From an uncultured Christensenellaceae bacterium (GTDB lineage Bacteria; Bacillota; Clostridia; Christensenellales; UBA3700): 64,000 nt of DNA. The notes under the pieces are model-generated. The model was not told the origin of the DNA and searched no databases. It saw nothing but the letters and a program-made list of their open reading frames with translations. Location: the NCBI GenBank assembly GCA_944383895.1, contig CALWRH010000004.1, positions 97,406-161,405 of the forward strand. The letters run 5' to 3'. Position numbers and translations under genes: made by a program. Each line of letters opens with the position of its first letter. The stretch's first letter is position 1. This document shows, piece after piece, positions 8,447 through 16,727 of the stretch.

Positions 8447-9859
8447 ATGCAGGACAACAGAAAAGAATTTACTCTCAAGCAGATGGGCGAAGTCTTCAAA
8501 AGGGGTTGGCTGACTATGCTCATCTATATACTGATCGCGGCTATAGTGTTCGGTTCGGTTGCGGCGATATATAAGACGACGTCTACGACAAGCGAATACC
8601 GCGCAAAGATCAGTTTTGCAAGCGCCGTTGACGACGATATGCTGACGGATCTCAATTCGTCTGCAAACGTCAGCAAAGCACTTACGGATCTCGGCATGAA
8701 AGAAGACGAAATTCCTGCTTACGTCGATGCGATCAGATCCGCGATTTCCATTACCCCTATCGTCTATTCCAATCAGACGGATACCGAAACTCAGTTTATC
8801 CCCAGCAGCTATTGGGTGACCATGGGCGAGATCTCAGGCCTCAGCGAGGCGAGATGTACGCAGATACTCAACCGCATAATCGCCAATTTCATTGACGAAT
8901 ACAATCTCAAGAACTCTTCTTCGACCGTAACTTCTGAAAACGAACAGGCATTTGCAGACTATTCTTCTTTCGATTACGTCGAGGTTATATACGAGATGAA
9001 CGCAAAGCTCGATACTATGAAATTCACCGCAGAAACGCTCAGTGCGCGTGCCAACGGTTTTGTTTCTTCTTCGAGAGACATCACTTTCGCGGTGTTTATT
9101 TCGAGAATAGAATCCTTGCAGAAACAGCTCACCAATTACGAAGAGTGGATAATGAACAAGGGTATAACCAAAGAAACAAACAAACTTACCGCAAGCGAAT
9201 ATATCGCTATGAGAGTCAGAATTGCAGAACAAACTGCCAGCAAGTACGAAAATATCGCTACCAAGTGGAAAGAGGCTATCGATCTTATAGAACTCAACGG
9301 TAGTTTCAGCGGTACGATAGACGGACAGATCATAAACGTAGATATTTCTTCTTATATCGATTTCGTCAATAAGTATACAGAGCAGGTCGTGCCTCAGTAC
9401 GAAGAAGCTGCAATGGTTCTTGAAGAGTGGCAGTCCAAACAAACTACGTTTGACTCTGCAACCGATTTCCCCAACGCAAGCGATGACGATAAAAAAACTT
9501 ATCTTGCATCCGCAGACGCAGATATGGAGGATCTCGTAACCAACACGACTCAGCTTATCGAGATCTACAACGACATGATCAAGGACTATAACAAGAGCGG
9601 TATTTCTTCTTCGTCGTCCGCAAGTCTGATAACGCCGGCATACGTTTCTTCTACCTCGAAGATATCCAATACCGTGATACTGCTTATCATCGCGCTTGCA
9701 GTAGTGCTTGCAGGACTGATAGGATTCGTTCAGACGAGAAACAGATATCTCAAGCTGCTCGATGCTGAAGATCAGAAGGCGATCGCACTTGCCGAAGAAA
9801 CTCTGCCTGAAGAAAACAAGGCGGAAAACGCAGAAGACGACAAGTCAGAAAAACAGTAA
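8447..9859 (+). CDS. Wzz/chain-length-determinant-like membrane protein
   Basis: 470 residues from the ATG at 8447, which has GGAGG 5 nt upstream. One membrane segment lies near the N-terminus (about residues 20-45) and one near the C-terminus (VILLIIALAVVLAGLIGFV), enclosing a long, helical, coiled-coil-prone Ser/Thr-rich extracytoplasmic domain. A short acidic tail follows. This two-TM hairpin topology is that of polysaccharide co-polymerases (Wzz family). No glycan genes adjoin it, so the pathway is unknown. It is monocistronic, ending in a terminator. Confidence 0.6.
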   Translation: MQDNRKEFTLKQMGEVFKRGWLTMLIYILIAAIVFGSVAAIYKTTSTTSEYRAKISFASAVDDDMLTDLNSSANVSKALTDLGMKEDEIPAYVDAIRSAISITPIVYSNQTDTETQFIPSSYWVTMGEISGLSEARCTQILNRIIANFIDEYNLKNSSSTVTSENEQAFADYSSFDYVEVIYEMNAKLDTMKFTAETLSARANGFVSSSRDITFAVFISRIESLQKQLTNYEEWIMNKGITKETNKLTASEYIAMRVRIAEQTASKYENIATKWKEAIDLIELNGSFSGTIDGQIINVDISSYIDFVNKYTEQVVPQYEEAAMVLEEWQSKQTTFDSATDFPNASDDDKKTYLASADADMEDLVTNTTQLIEIYNDMIKDYNKSGISSSSSASLITPAYVSSTSKISNTVILLIIALAVVLAGLIGFVQTRNRYLKLLDAEDQKAIALAEETLPEENKAENAEDDKSEKQ

Positions 9860-9881
9860 TGACGATCGAAAAAATAAACAA

Positions 9882-9909
9882 GCCTCCGCAATGCGGGGGC
9901 TTTTATTTT
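9882..9909 (+). terminator. Intrinsic terminator
   Basis: GCCTCCGC / GCGGGGGC stem with an AAT loop, followed by TTTTATTTT, 23 nt after the Wzz-like stop. Confidence 0.75.
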
Positions 9910-9916
9910 GACTACA

Positions 9917-9997
9917 ATGTATAAAAAAAGAAAACGACCGCTAACGCAAAGGAAAACGACCGCTCTCTCTCAACGCCTTTCCTCTTAGGAAAGTATT
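9917..9997 (-). ncRNA. Candidate small RNA in a 300-nt gene-free gap
   Basis: Reading the minus strand: TTGACA (10029-10024), 17 nt, TAAATT (10006-10001), then a region with a 7-bp hairpin (CTTTCCT / AGGAAAG) and two tandem copies of GCGGTCGTTTTC, the second running into seven T's. No ORF with a ribosome site is seen. A short transcript of about 80 nt is inferred; no family is recognised. The rest of the gap (to 10159) shows nothing else I can support. Confidence 0.35.
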
Positions 9998-10159
9998 TAT
10001 AATTTACAATATTTTTCTGAATTTGTCAATAGGTTTGTCCGAAAAAAATACAAAATGCGACAAAAAACAGAAGATAATCCGATTTATCAATAAATATTCA
10101 GCAATCTTCCCGTGCTGTACCGCTTAGGAACAGAGCGATATTAATATAAGTGAAGGACG

Positions 10160-10888
10160 TCAGACTATAAAACCGCCGTCTACGCAAAGCGTTTGTCCCG
10201 TGATGTAATCCGATCCGTCAATAAAGAAAAGCACAGCCTTTGCAACGTCTTCGGGCGTACCGAGTCTGCCGAGAGGTATTTCTTCTTTCAGGACTTTCAG
10301 GTCGTCCTCGGAGAGGTGAGCGTTCATGTCCGTGTCTATGACTCCGGGGCATATGCAGTTTACGGTAACGTCGGATAAGGACAGTTCTTTTGCGAGCGCT
10401 TTGGTAAAAGCTATAAGACCGCCTTTTGTCGCGCTGTAAACGCTTTCGCACGACGCGCCGGTTATTCCCCATACAGAAGAAACGTTGACTATCCTGCCTT
10501 CGCGTGCCGACGCCATATAAGGGCACACGAGTTTTGTCAGAGTTATCGCGCCTTCGAGGTTGACGGACATCATGCGCGAAATATCGTCGTCCGACGTATC
10601 AGCAAGCGGAGATATTACTGAATAAGCCGCATTGTTCACGAGAGCGTATATTCCGCCGAAACGCGCTGTCACGTCGTCTACGACTCTTCTGAGAGCGTCT
10701 TTGTCGGAGTTGTCCGCCTTGTAAGCGCTGACCATGCAGCCGTCTTTGGCGAGCTCCGCTACGAGTTCCGCCGCGTCGCCGTCGCTTTGTCTGTATGTGA
10801 AGGCGACAGCGTATCCGTTCTTTGCCATAAGTTTTACTACGGCGCGTCCGATGCCTCTCGAACCGCCGCTTACGAGAACCGTTTTCAT
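10160..10888 (-). CDS. Short-chain dehydrogenase/reductase (FabG-like)
   Basis: 242 residues, the classical SDR length. The Rossmann motif GGSRGIG is at residues 8-14, followed by NNAAYS, catalytic Ser in NVSSVWG and YSATKGG (Tyr-x3-Lys). It uses NAD(P)H to reduce a ketone. Candidates are 3-oxoacyl-ACP reductase or the stand-alone EF-P 5-aminopentanone reductase (YmfI-like) of Firmicutes; the absence of fab neighbours leaves this open. The start codon lies 6 nt from the -10 box without a Shine-Dalgarno, so it is leaderless. Confidence 0.8.
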   Translation of the reverse strand: MKTVLVSGGSRGIGRAVVKLMAKNGYAVAFTYRQSDGDAAELVAELAKDGCMVSAYKADNSDKDALRRVVDDVTARFGGIYALVNNAAYSVISPLADTSDDDISRMMSVNLEGAITLTKLVCPYMASAREGRIVNVSSVWGITGASCESVYSATKGGLIAFTKALAKELSLSDVTVNCICPGVIDTDMNAHLSEDDLKVLKEEIPLGRLGTPEDVAKAVLFFIDGSDYITGQTLCVDGGFIV

Positions 10889-10894
10889 ATCTCA

Positions 10895-10923
10895 ATTATA
10901 TTATTTTGTTTGGATAAAATCAA
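10895..10923 (-). promoter_or_regulatory. Promoter of SDR gene, leaderless configuration
   Basis: Minus strand: TTGATT (10923-10918), 17 nt, TATAAT (10900-10895), 6 nt, ATG at 10888. Its -35 region interlocks with the divergent helicase promoter. Confidence 0.6.
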
Positions 10924-10938
10924 GTTTTGTTGTATCAT
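10910..10938 (+). promoter_or_regulatory. Promoter of DECD-box helicase gene, leaderless configuration
   Basis: TTGGAT (10910-10915), 17 nt, TATCAT (10933-10938), 6 nt, ATG at 10945. It overlaps the SDR promoter on the opposite strand, so the two may compete for polymerase. Confidence 0.55.
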
Positions 10939-10944
10939 AAACGT

Positions 10945-12603
10945 ATGGAACAGATAAAGTACGAAGACTTCAGAAATTTCGGATTGCCGCAGAGCATAAT
11001 ACGCGCGCTGGACGAAGAAGGGATATCGACTCCTACCGAGATCCAGCAAAAGGTGATACCTCTCGCAAATGCAGGGGCGGACGTTATAGCTAAAGCTCCG
11101 ACGGGTACGGGCAAGACTCTCGCGTACGTCCTGCCGTTGCTTAAAAACGCAGACGTTGAGTCTAAGACAGCGGGAGCACTCGTATTGTGTCCTACGAGAG
11201 AACTCGCTTTGCAGATAGGTGACGTGATAAAGAGCGCGACCAAGTACACCGAGGGCATACGCACGGCGGTGCTTTACGGCGGACAGGATATCCAAAGGCA
11301 GCTTTTTCTTTTGAGAAAGAAACCGCAGATAATAGTCGGTACGGTAGGCAGAGTGCTCGATCATATAGAGAGAAATACGGTTAAACTTCAGCAGCTCAAA
11401 ACGCTTGTGCTCGACGAGTGCGACGTCATGTTGGATATGGGGTTTATCGGCGATATAAGAAAAATCGTTGCTAAAACAGACACGGACAGGCAAAATCTCG
11501 TATTTTCCGCTACGATACCCGCGGCTATCGAGAGCCTGTGCTCAGAGATGATGAGAGATCCCGTAAGAGTTCAGGCAGAGTGCGAAGGCAAAGAACTTCC
11601 CGACGTAAAGCAATACTACGTTCTCTTAAAGGACAGCCAGAGAGTGGAGTGTCTTTGCGCGTTGCTTAAAGAGTACGCGCTCAGGCGCACGATTGTTTTC
11701 TGCAACACAAAGTTCAGGGCGGAAAAACTCGCTCACGCAATGAAGAACAAGGGGGTTGAGTGCTGTCTTCTGCACGGAGATCTCGATCAGAAAGAGCGCA
11801 ACGCTGCGATGAAAGGTTACAGAGAGGGCAAATATACGATGCTCGTAAGTACCGACGTTTCCGCACGCGGCATAGACGTTGACGACGTGGACGCGGTTAT
11901 CAATTTCGACCCGCCTGCGGACGAGGATTATTACGTCCACAGGATAGGAAGAACTGCGCGCGCGTTCAGAAAGGGCGCTGCCTTTACGCTTGCAGAGGCT
12001 TATCAGCTGTCATATATACAGGCTTATATACGCAGAACGGGTACGGAGATAACGCCGATCGAACCTGAATTCGATTATTCTGCAAGTTACACTTTGCCCA
12101 AGGACGGCTCAAATAAGAGGGAACTCGAGGCAAGAGCGCGCGACGCCGAAAATTCGACCCGTTTCTTTATCAATATAGGAAAAAAAGATATGCTCGACAA
12201 GCCTTCGCTTGTAAAACTCGTATGCGGAAAGACGGGCGTCAGCGAGTATAAGATAATTGATACTAAAATACGCGACACATATTCTTTTATTCAGGTGACC
12301 AACGACGAGGCGGATAAAATCGGAAAACTAAAAGGGCTCACTGTCGGCACACGCAGAATAAACGTGGAACTTGCGTCTGAGGATGCAGAAGAAAAGGAGA
12401 AAAAACCGCGCAGGAGCAAAGAGCGTGCCGAGGCTGTCGGGAAAAGGCAGAAACCCGAACGCAAAGAGGGTAAGGACGCTCGAAGGAAGAGCGGCAAGGA
12501 TAACAATAAAAACGTCGGCGGCGTAAAGAAAGGAAAAGTATATAATGCAAAAGGACAACTGCAAAATCCTAAGCCGAGGGCAAAACGCACTAAAAAGTTT
12601 TAA
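10945..12603 (+). CDS. DEAD-box family ATP-dependent RNA helicase with DbpA-type RNA-binding domain (DECD variant)
   Basis: 552 residues from the ATG at 10945. Motifs in order: Q motif, APTGTGKT, PTRELALQ, VGTVGR, DECD (not DEAD), FSATIP, VSTDVSARGIDV, HRIGRTAR. After the helicase core comes a DbpA-like RNA-binding domain (RFFINIGKKDML...), then a Lys/Arg-rich tail. This is the CsdA/DbpA/YxiN type that unwinds rRNA duplexes in ribosome assembly or cold adaptation. DECD in motif II and TVGR in place of TPGR are unusual for bacteria. No Shine-Dalgarno before the start. Confidence 0.88.
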   Translation: MEQIKYEDFRNFGLPQSIIRALDEEGISTPTEIQQKVIPLANAGADVIAKAPTGTGKTLAYVLPLLKNADVESKTAGALVLCPTRELALQIGDVIKSATKYTEGIRTAVLYGGQDIQRQLFLLRKKPQIIVGTVGRVLDHIERNTVKLQQLKTLVLDECDVMLDMGFIGDIRKIVAKTDTDRQNLVFSATIPAAIESLCSEMMRDPVRVQAECEGKELPDVKQYYVLLKDSQRVECLCALLKEYALRRTIVFCNTKFRAEKLAHAMKNKGVECCLLHGDLDQKERNAAMKGYREGKYTMLVSTDVSARGIDVDDVDAVINFDPPADEDYYVHRIGRTARAFRKGAAFTLAEAYQLSYIQAYIRRTGTEITPIEPEFDYSASYTLPKDGSNKRELEARARDAENSTRFFINIGKKDMLDKPSLVKLVCGKTGVSEYKIIDTKIRDTYSFIQVTNDEADKIGKLKGLTVGTRRINVELASEDAEEKEKKPRRSKERAEAVGKRQKPERKEGKDARRKSGKDNNKNVGGVKKGKVYNAKGQLQNPKPRAKRTKKF

Positions 12604-12690
12604 TACGGTAAATCAATGCTGCAATAACGCGTGCCGTTCGGCGCGCGTATATTTTTTGCTTTTTCGGAAACAATATATCCGAGGAAAGTT

Positions 12691-12927
12691 ATGAGAGAGA
12701 TCAGATACGGCTTAGATGCAGCTAAAAAGAGAGTGGGTCTGCTCGCAGGACGGGATATAACGCTCGTCGTGAACAGGGGCAGAAACAAAATAGAGAAACT
12801 GCACGGCAGAATAGACGAAGTGCACGACAGCATATTTACGCTCAAGGAAGTTGAAGGGAAAGTCAATTCTTTTTCATACAGCGACGTACTGACTAAAAGC
12901 GTTAAGTTTTTTCCGCCCGAAGGTTAA
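12691..12927 (+). CDS. veg: Veg family protein
   Basis: 78 residues from an ATG preceded by GAGGAAAG; the longer frame has no ribosome site. It matches Veg/DUF1021 (MREIRYGLDAAKKRVG ... VVNRGRNKI ... GKVNSFSYSDVLTKSV), a small protein almost universal in Firmicutes and linked to biofilm and sporulation in Bacillus subtilis. It sits before ispE and the DUF3794 gene, as in many clostridia and bacilli. Confidence 0.85.
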   Translation: MREIRYGLDAAKKRVGLLAGRDITLVVNRGRNKIEKLHGRIDEVHDSIFTLKEVEGKVNSFSYSDVLTKSVKFFPPEG

Positions 12928-12937
12928 AAAGTTTACA

Positions 12938-12959
12938 GCCGCGACAAGCGGCTTTTTTT
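12938..12959 (+). terminator. Intrinsic terminator after veg
   Basis: GCCGC / GCGGC stem with a 5-nt loop, followed by seven T's. Confidence 0.7.
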
Positions 12960-13028
12960 ATTCTCCTGTAATATTTGCAGAAGTCGCAAATATAATTGTT
13001 AATGACAAAACTTCATTACGGGGGCAAT

Positions 13029-14519
13029 ATGACTGTTCAAACCAAATTCAATAAGTACGAAAACGACAGCTTAGTAACGGAAAAATGCGAGCAAATCGTA
13101 CTCGCGTGCACCATAGACACATCGCTGAAGGGCGGTGCGGACAAGGTGCTCTGTTGCAGAGCGAGCGTATCGGGAATACGCGTGGTTGCAAGCGACGCTC
13201 AGGCGGCAGTAAGCGGAAAACTCAACGTAAAGGCGATATATATTACGCCCGAAGGGGAGCCTGACAGCATAGATTACGTTTCGGATTTTTCCAAGACAAT
13301 TGCGTGTCCGTCTGCGGTGGACGGCGCGTTCATAAGGGTAGATGCCAAGGTGATCGACGTACAGGCGGCAACTGAAGGCGGAACCGTAAAGATACAGACG
13401 GTCGTGGAATTCTGTCCGCACGTCGTCGTACACAGAGAATACGAATTGCTTGAGGATGCAGAGGGCGCGTTCATAAAAAGAGGAACGAGCACTTTCTGCA
13501 AATTCGAAGGGCTGACCGAAACCGGGATCACTGTAAACGAGCAGTACGCTACGGGGGCGATCGTAGAAAAAGTGCTCGCATTCGATACGTCAGCAGCGGT
13601 ATGCAAGGTGACCGAAGACGGTGAAGGAGCGTTGGCAGAAGGAGAGGCGTGCGTTACTCTCGTCTATCAGAGCGAAGGCAAAGCCGTGCAGAAAAACATG
13701 GTCCTGCCTTTCGTCCAGAGGATAGAGGGTAAAGAGGGCGCTATTTACGACGTGCGAGCAGAAGTAAAGGATTCCAAACTCGTTATCGGCGGCGGAGCAA
13801 ACGAAAACGTCTTTGAAGTAAACGTAGATGTATGTCTTTCCGCAATGGTGTTCAGGATGACTGAGGCTGAGCTCGCGACAGATGCGTATTGCCCGACTAA
13901 AGAATTGAAATTATCGCGTATGTGTTCGTCTTACAAGTATTTGTGCAAAACTATGCGTACAAGAGAAAGGATAAGCGGCAGCGTAGAAACGGGTGCCGAC
14001 GATCTCGGGGTAAGCAGAGTGGTAGCGGCGTTCGAGACTGACAACGCTCTTGCTACCGTCGACGTCGGAGAAGACTGTATAAGAGCCGAGGGCGCGCTTG
14101 CCGTATGCGTGATATACAAAGACGACAACGAAGATTATAAAAACGTGTCCATAGATCTTCCCTATACGATCGAGTTGCCGGGAAAAGGAGATGCGGCTAC
14201 GGTCGAAGTTCGTGCATGCGATATTACGGCAAAGGTAAAACGCGACAGCGAGATCGAAGTTACGGCGACCGTATGCATGAGCATAGACGACGTCTGTGAA
14301 GGACGTATAAACGCTATCGACGGAGTAGAAGAAGGTGCGGATATGCAGCCATGCGAAGACGCGGTGAGCATATATTACACAAAACAAGGGGAAACGCTCT
14401 GGGATGTCGCTAAAAAACTCAGTATGTCGCCCGAGGCGATCGCGGCGCAGAATCCTTCGCTCGGAGAGCAATTGAGCGCGGGAGATAACGTTGTGGTTTA
14501 CAGAGAGGTCGCCGTGTGA
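13029..14519 (+). CDS. DUF3794 (SPOCS) and LysM protein, SipL-like spore morphogenesis factor
   Basis: 496 residues from the ATG at 13029 (GGGGG 5 nt upstream). Repeated beta-rich DUF3794/SPOCS domains fill the first 440 residues and a single LysM domain (YTKQGETLWDVAKKL ... AGDNVVVY) ends the protein. This is the architecture of SipL of Clostridioides difficile, which binds SpoIVA through its LysM domain at the forespore surface to start coat assembly. The following ispE promoter is embedded in the last codons of this gene. Confidence 0.78.
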   Translation: MTVQTKFNKYENDSLVTEKCEQIVLACTIDTSLKGGADKVLCCRASVSGIRVVASDAQAAVSGKLNVKAIYITPEGEPDSIDYVSDFSKTIACPSAVDGAFIRVDAKVIDVQAATEGGTVKIQTVVEFCPHVVVHREYELLEDAEGAFIKRGTSTFCKFEGLTETGITVNEQYATGAIVEKVLAFDTSAAVCKVTEDGEGALAEGEACVTLVYQSEGKAVQKNMVLPFVQRIEGKEGAIYDVRAEVKDSKLVIGGGANENVFEVNVDVCLSAMVFRMTEAELATDAYCPTKELKLSRMCSSYKYLCKTMRTRERISGSVETGADDLGVSRVVAAFETDNALATVDVGEDCIRAEGALAVCVIYKDDNEDYKNVSIDLPYTIELPGKGDAATVEVRACDITAKVKRDSEIEVTATVCMSIDDVCEGRINAIDGVEEGADMQPCEDAVSIYYTKQGETLWDVAKKLSMSPEAIAAQNPSLGEQLSAGDNVVVYREVAV

Positions 14520-14525
14520 TATAAT
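14497..14525 (+). promoter_or_regulatory. Promoter of ispE inside the preceding gene, leaderless configuration
   Basis: TTTACA (14497-14502), 17 nt, TGA-TATAAT (extended -10, 14520-14525), then 6 nt to ATG 14532. Transcription would start at or next to the start codon. Confidence 0.6.
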
Positions 14526-14531
14526 TGACTT

Positions 14532-15341
14532 ATGGAAGAAATCAGACTCAAGGTACACGCAAAAATAAATCTCACGCTTGAAATCACGGGCGTCAACGAC
14601 AGGGGCTATCACGAGCTTGACATGTTGTGTTGTTCGATCTCTCCTTACGACGAGGTATGCGTGAGAGTTTCGGACTCTGTAAAAGTAACAATGGACGGTA
14701 CGGTAGCGGGAAGCGAGAACACCGCATACCGTGCCGCTCTTGTCGTTTCAGAACAAAGCGGAACAGCTCTCGACGTAACGATAAAAAAGGGTATACCGTC
14801 TTCGGCAGGACTCGGAGGTTCGTCCGCGGACGCGAGCGCGGTATTTTACGCCGCGGTAAAGCTCGGGCTCGTAGACACGGATACTGCTGAAAAGCTTTGC
14901 GTCAAGGTCGGCAGCGACGTATCGTATATGATGCGCGGAGGATATTGCAGACTACGCGGAGAGGGAGAGAGAATAACTCCTTTAGGCAATGTCGATTACA
15001 CCGTTGCCGTCGTGCAGAAAGAGATAGGCGCGTCTACTGCGGAAGTTTACAGGGGATACGACGAAGCCCCCGTCAAAGGGATAGGAGTCGATGCGGTATT
15101 GAGAGGAGAGCCTTATTATAACGTGCTTGAAAAGTCTGCCGTCAAAAGGTGCGGAGCTATCTCAGAAACAAAGCGTCGTCTTGAAGAGTTGTACGGCAAC
15201 GCAGTAATGACGGGCAGCGGCAGTGCGGTTTTTGCGATAGTAGCGGACAATGCGGACGAAAATCTGCTCAAAGAAAAGTTTGCAGACTGCATGTTTGCCG
15301 AAATAGTCAGGACGTGTCCTTCGGGCATAGAAGAAATATGA
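14532..15341 (+). CDS. ispE: 4-diphosphocytidyl-2-C-methyl-D-erythritol kinase
   Basis: 269 residues of the GHMP kinase family. The N-terminal VHAKINLTLEITG with GYHELDML and the ATP loop PSSAGLGGSSADAS are IspE hallmarks, and MTGSGSAVFAI is the C-terminal GHMP motif. It phosphorylates CDP-methylerythritol in the MEP isoprenoid pathway, in the cytoplasm. It follows the SipL-like gene by 12 nt but has its own promoter and no ribosome site. Confidence 0.92.
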   Translation: MEEIRLKVHAKINLTLEITGVNDRGYHELDMLCCSISPYDEVCVRVSDSVKVTMDGTVAGSENTAYRAALVVSEQSGTALDVTIKKGIPSSAGLGGSSADASAVFYAAVKLGLVDTDTAEKLCVKVGSDVSYMMRGGYCRLRGEGERITPLGNVDYTVAVVQKEIGASTAEVYRGYDEAPVKGIGVDAVLRGEPYYNVLEKSAVKRCGAISETKRRLEELYGNAVMTGSGSAVFAIVADNADENLLKEKFADCMFAEIVRTCPSGIEEI

Positions 15342-15366
15342 TTTTTATATAGAACTCAATTGTTTA

Positions 15367-15392
15367 CCCCTTCCGTTTCGGGAGGGGTTTTT
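15367..15392 (+). terminator. Intrinsic terminator after ispE
   Basis: CCCCTTCCG / CGGGAGGGG stem with a TTT loop, then TTTTTC. Confidence 0.75.
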
Positions 15393-15469
15393 CTTTATTG
15401 TATAAAGGCTTTGTCACGAAAAGAATAAAATCCGTAAGACTGTCAATAATCGTTGCAGGAGGACAGGAT

Positions 15470-16006
15470 ATGAAAAAAGTATTTGTTATCATAGCGGCAC
15501 TCGTATTGCTGCTCGTAGTGATAAATTTTGTATTTGCAGATAAAGACGAGGACAACGGCGTAAATGCGGATTATCTCAGGATACATATTCGTGCCAACAG
15601 CAATTCAGAGGCGGATCAGAATATAAAATATGAAGTGAAAGCCGCCGTAGTAGACGCGCTCACCCCTGAACTTCAGGGAGTTACAAGCAAGAAAGACGCG
15701 ATGAAAATAATAGAAAAAAACATCTCAGAGATAGATGACGTCTGCGAAAACGTGCTAAGACAACACGGTTATTATTACGGCGCAGAAACAAGGCTTTGTC
15801 AGGATAGTTTCCCTGCAAGAACGTACGGAGAACTTACACTCGAGAGCGGTGTTTACGACGCGCTTATCGTAGATCTCGGCAGCGGCGAAGGCGACAATTG
15901 GTGGTGCGTTGTATTTCCTCCGCTTTGCTTTGTCCCGGACGGTGACGGAGAGAAAGTTACATACAAATCGTTGATCGTCGAGTGGTTTGAAAAACTGTTC
16001 GGTTGA
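15470..16006 (+). CDS. spoIIR: Stage II sporulation protein R
   Basis: 178 residues from the ATG at 15470 (AGGAGG upstream). An N-terminal hydrophobic export segment is followed by the SpoIIR core: LRIHIRANSNSEADQ, a CQDSFPARTYG motif and GDNWWCVVFPPLCF. In Bacillus, forespore SpoIIR is secreted and activates SpoIIGA, which processes pro-sigma-E in the mother cell. It is followed 13 nt later by sleB. Confidence 0.9.
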   Translation: MKKVFVIIAALVLLLVVINFVFADKDEDNGVNADYLRIHIRANSNSEADQNIKYEVKAAVVDALTPELQGVTSKKDAMKIIEKNISEIDDVCENVLRQHGYYYGAETRLCQDSFPARTYGELTLESGVYDALIVDLGSGEGDNWWCVVFPPLCFVPDGDGEKVTYKSLIVEWFEKLFG

Positions 16007-16019
16007 TCTTTGGAGGTAT

Positions 16020-16718
16020 ATGAAAAAAACAACTGTATTGAGAGCGGTATGCGCAGTGCTTATACTTGCTGTCATCGCGGTGCCGATAGCCGTATTCGGC
16101 GGAACGGACGCTTCTGAAACAGAGGACAGCGTAGTTCTCAAGGTCGGATCGAGCGGCGCGCAGGTAAAGACGTTGCAGACAAAGCTCAACAATTGGGGTT
16201 ACGATGCGGGCACCGTAGACGGCATCTTCGGATCGAAAACGCAAGCCGCGGTAAAGAGGTTTCAGCAGAAAAACGGACTTGTCGCCGACGGGATCGTGGG
16301 AGCAAAGACTGCGGCTGCGCTCGGCATGACTCTGACGTCGTCCTCGAGTTCCAACAGCAGCTATTCGTCGCAGGACGTCTATCTGCTTGCAAAATGCATC
16401 CACGCAGAGGCGAGAGGAGAGCCTTATGTCGGACAGGTCGCGGTAGGCGCGGTCGTGCTCAACAGAGTCAGAAGCAGCAATTTTCCCAACACGATAGCGG
16501 GAGTTATTTATCAGCCTTACGCTTTTACCGCCGTCATTGACGGACAGATGAATCTCGAGCCCAACGAAACGGCTTATAACGCTGCGCGCGACGCAATGAA
16601 CGGCTGGGATCCCACAAACGGGTGTATATATTATTACAACCCTGCCACGGCAACGAGTTCGTGGATATGGTCGCGCCCCGTCATGATAACGATAGGCAAG
16701 CACAATTTTGCGAAATAA
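16020..16718 (+). CDS. sleB: Spore cortex-lytic enzyme SleB
   Basis: 232 residues from the ATG at 16020 (GGAGGT just upstream). Signal segment, then a PG_binding_1 domain (VLKVGSSGAQVKTLQTKL ... AAVKRFQQKNGL), then the SleB/Hydrolase_2 domain with HAEARGEPYVGQVAVGAVV, which contains the catalytic Glu. It is a lytic transglycosylase-type enzyme acting on muramic-lactam cortex peptidoglycan during germination. It is paired with ypeB downstream, as in bacilli. Confidence 0.9.
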   Translation: MKKTTVLRAVCAVLILAVIAVPIAVFGGTDASETEDSVVLKVGSSGAQVKTLQTKLNNWGYDAGTVDGIFGSKTQAAVKRFQQKNGLVADGIVGAKTAAALGMTLTSSSSSNSSYSSQDVYLLAKCIHAEARGEPYVGQVAVGAVVLNRVRSSNFPNTIAGVIYQPYAFTAVIDGQMNLEPNETAYNAARDAMNGWDPTNGCIYYYNPATATSSWIWSRPVMITIGKHNFAK

Positions 16719-16727
16719 GAGGTGTAA

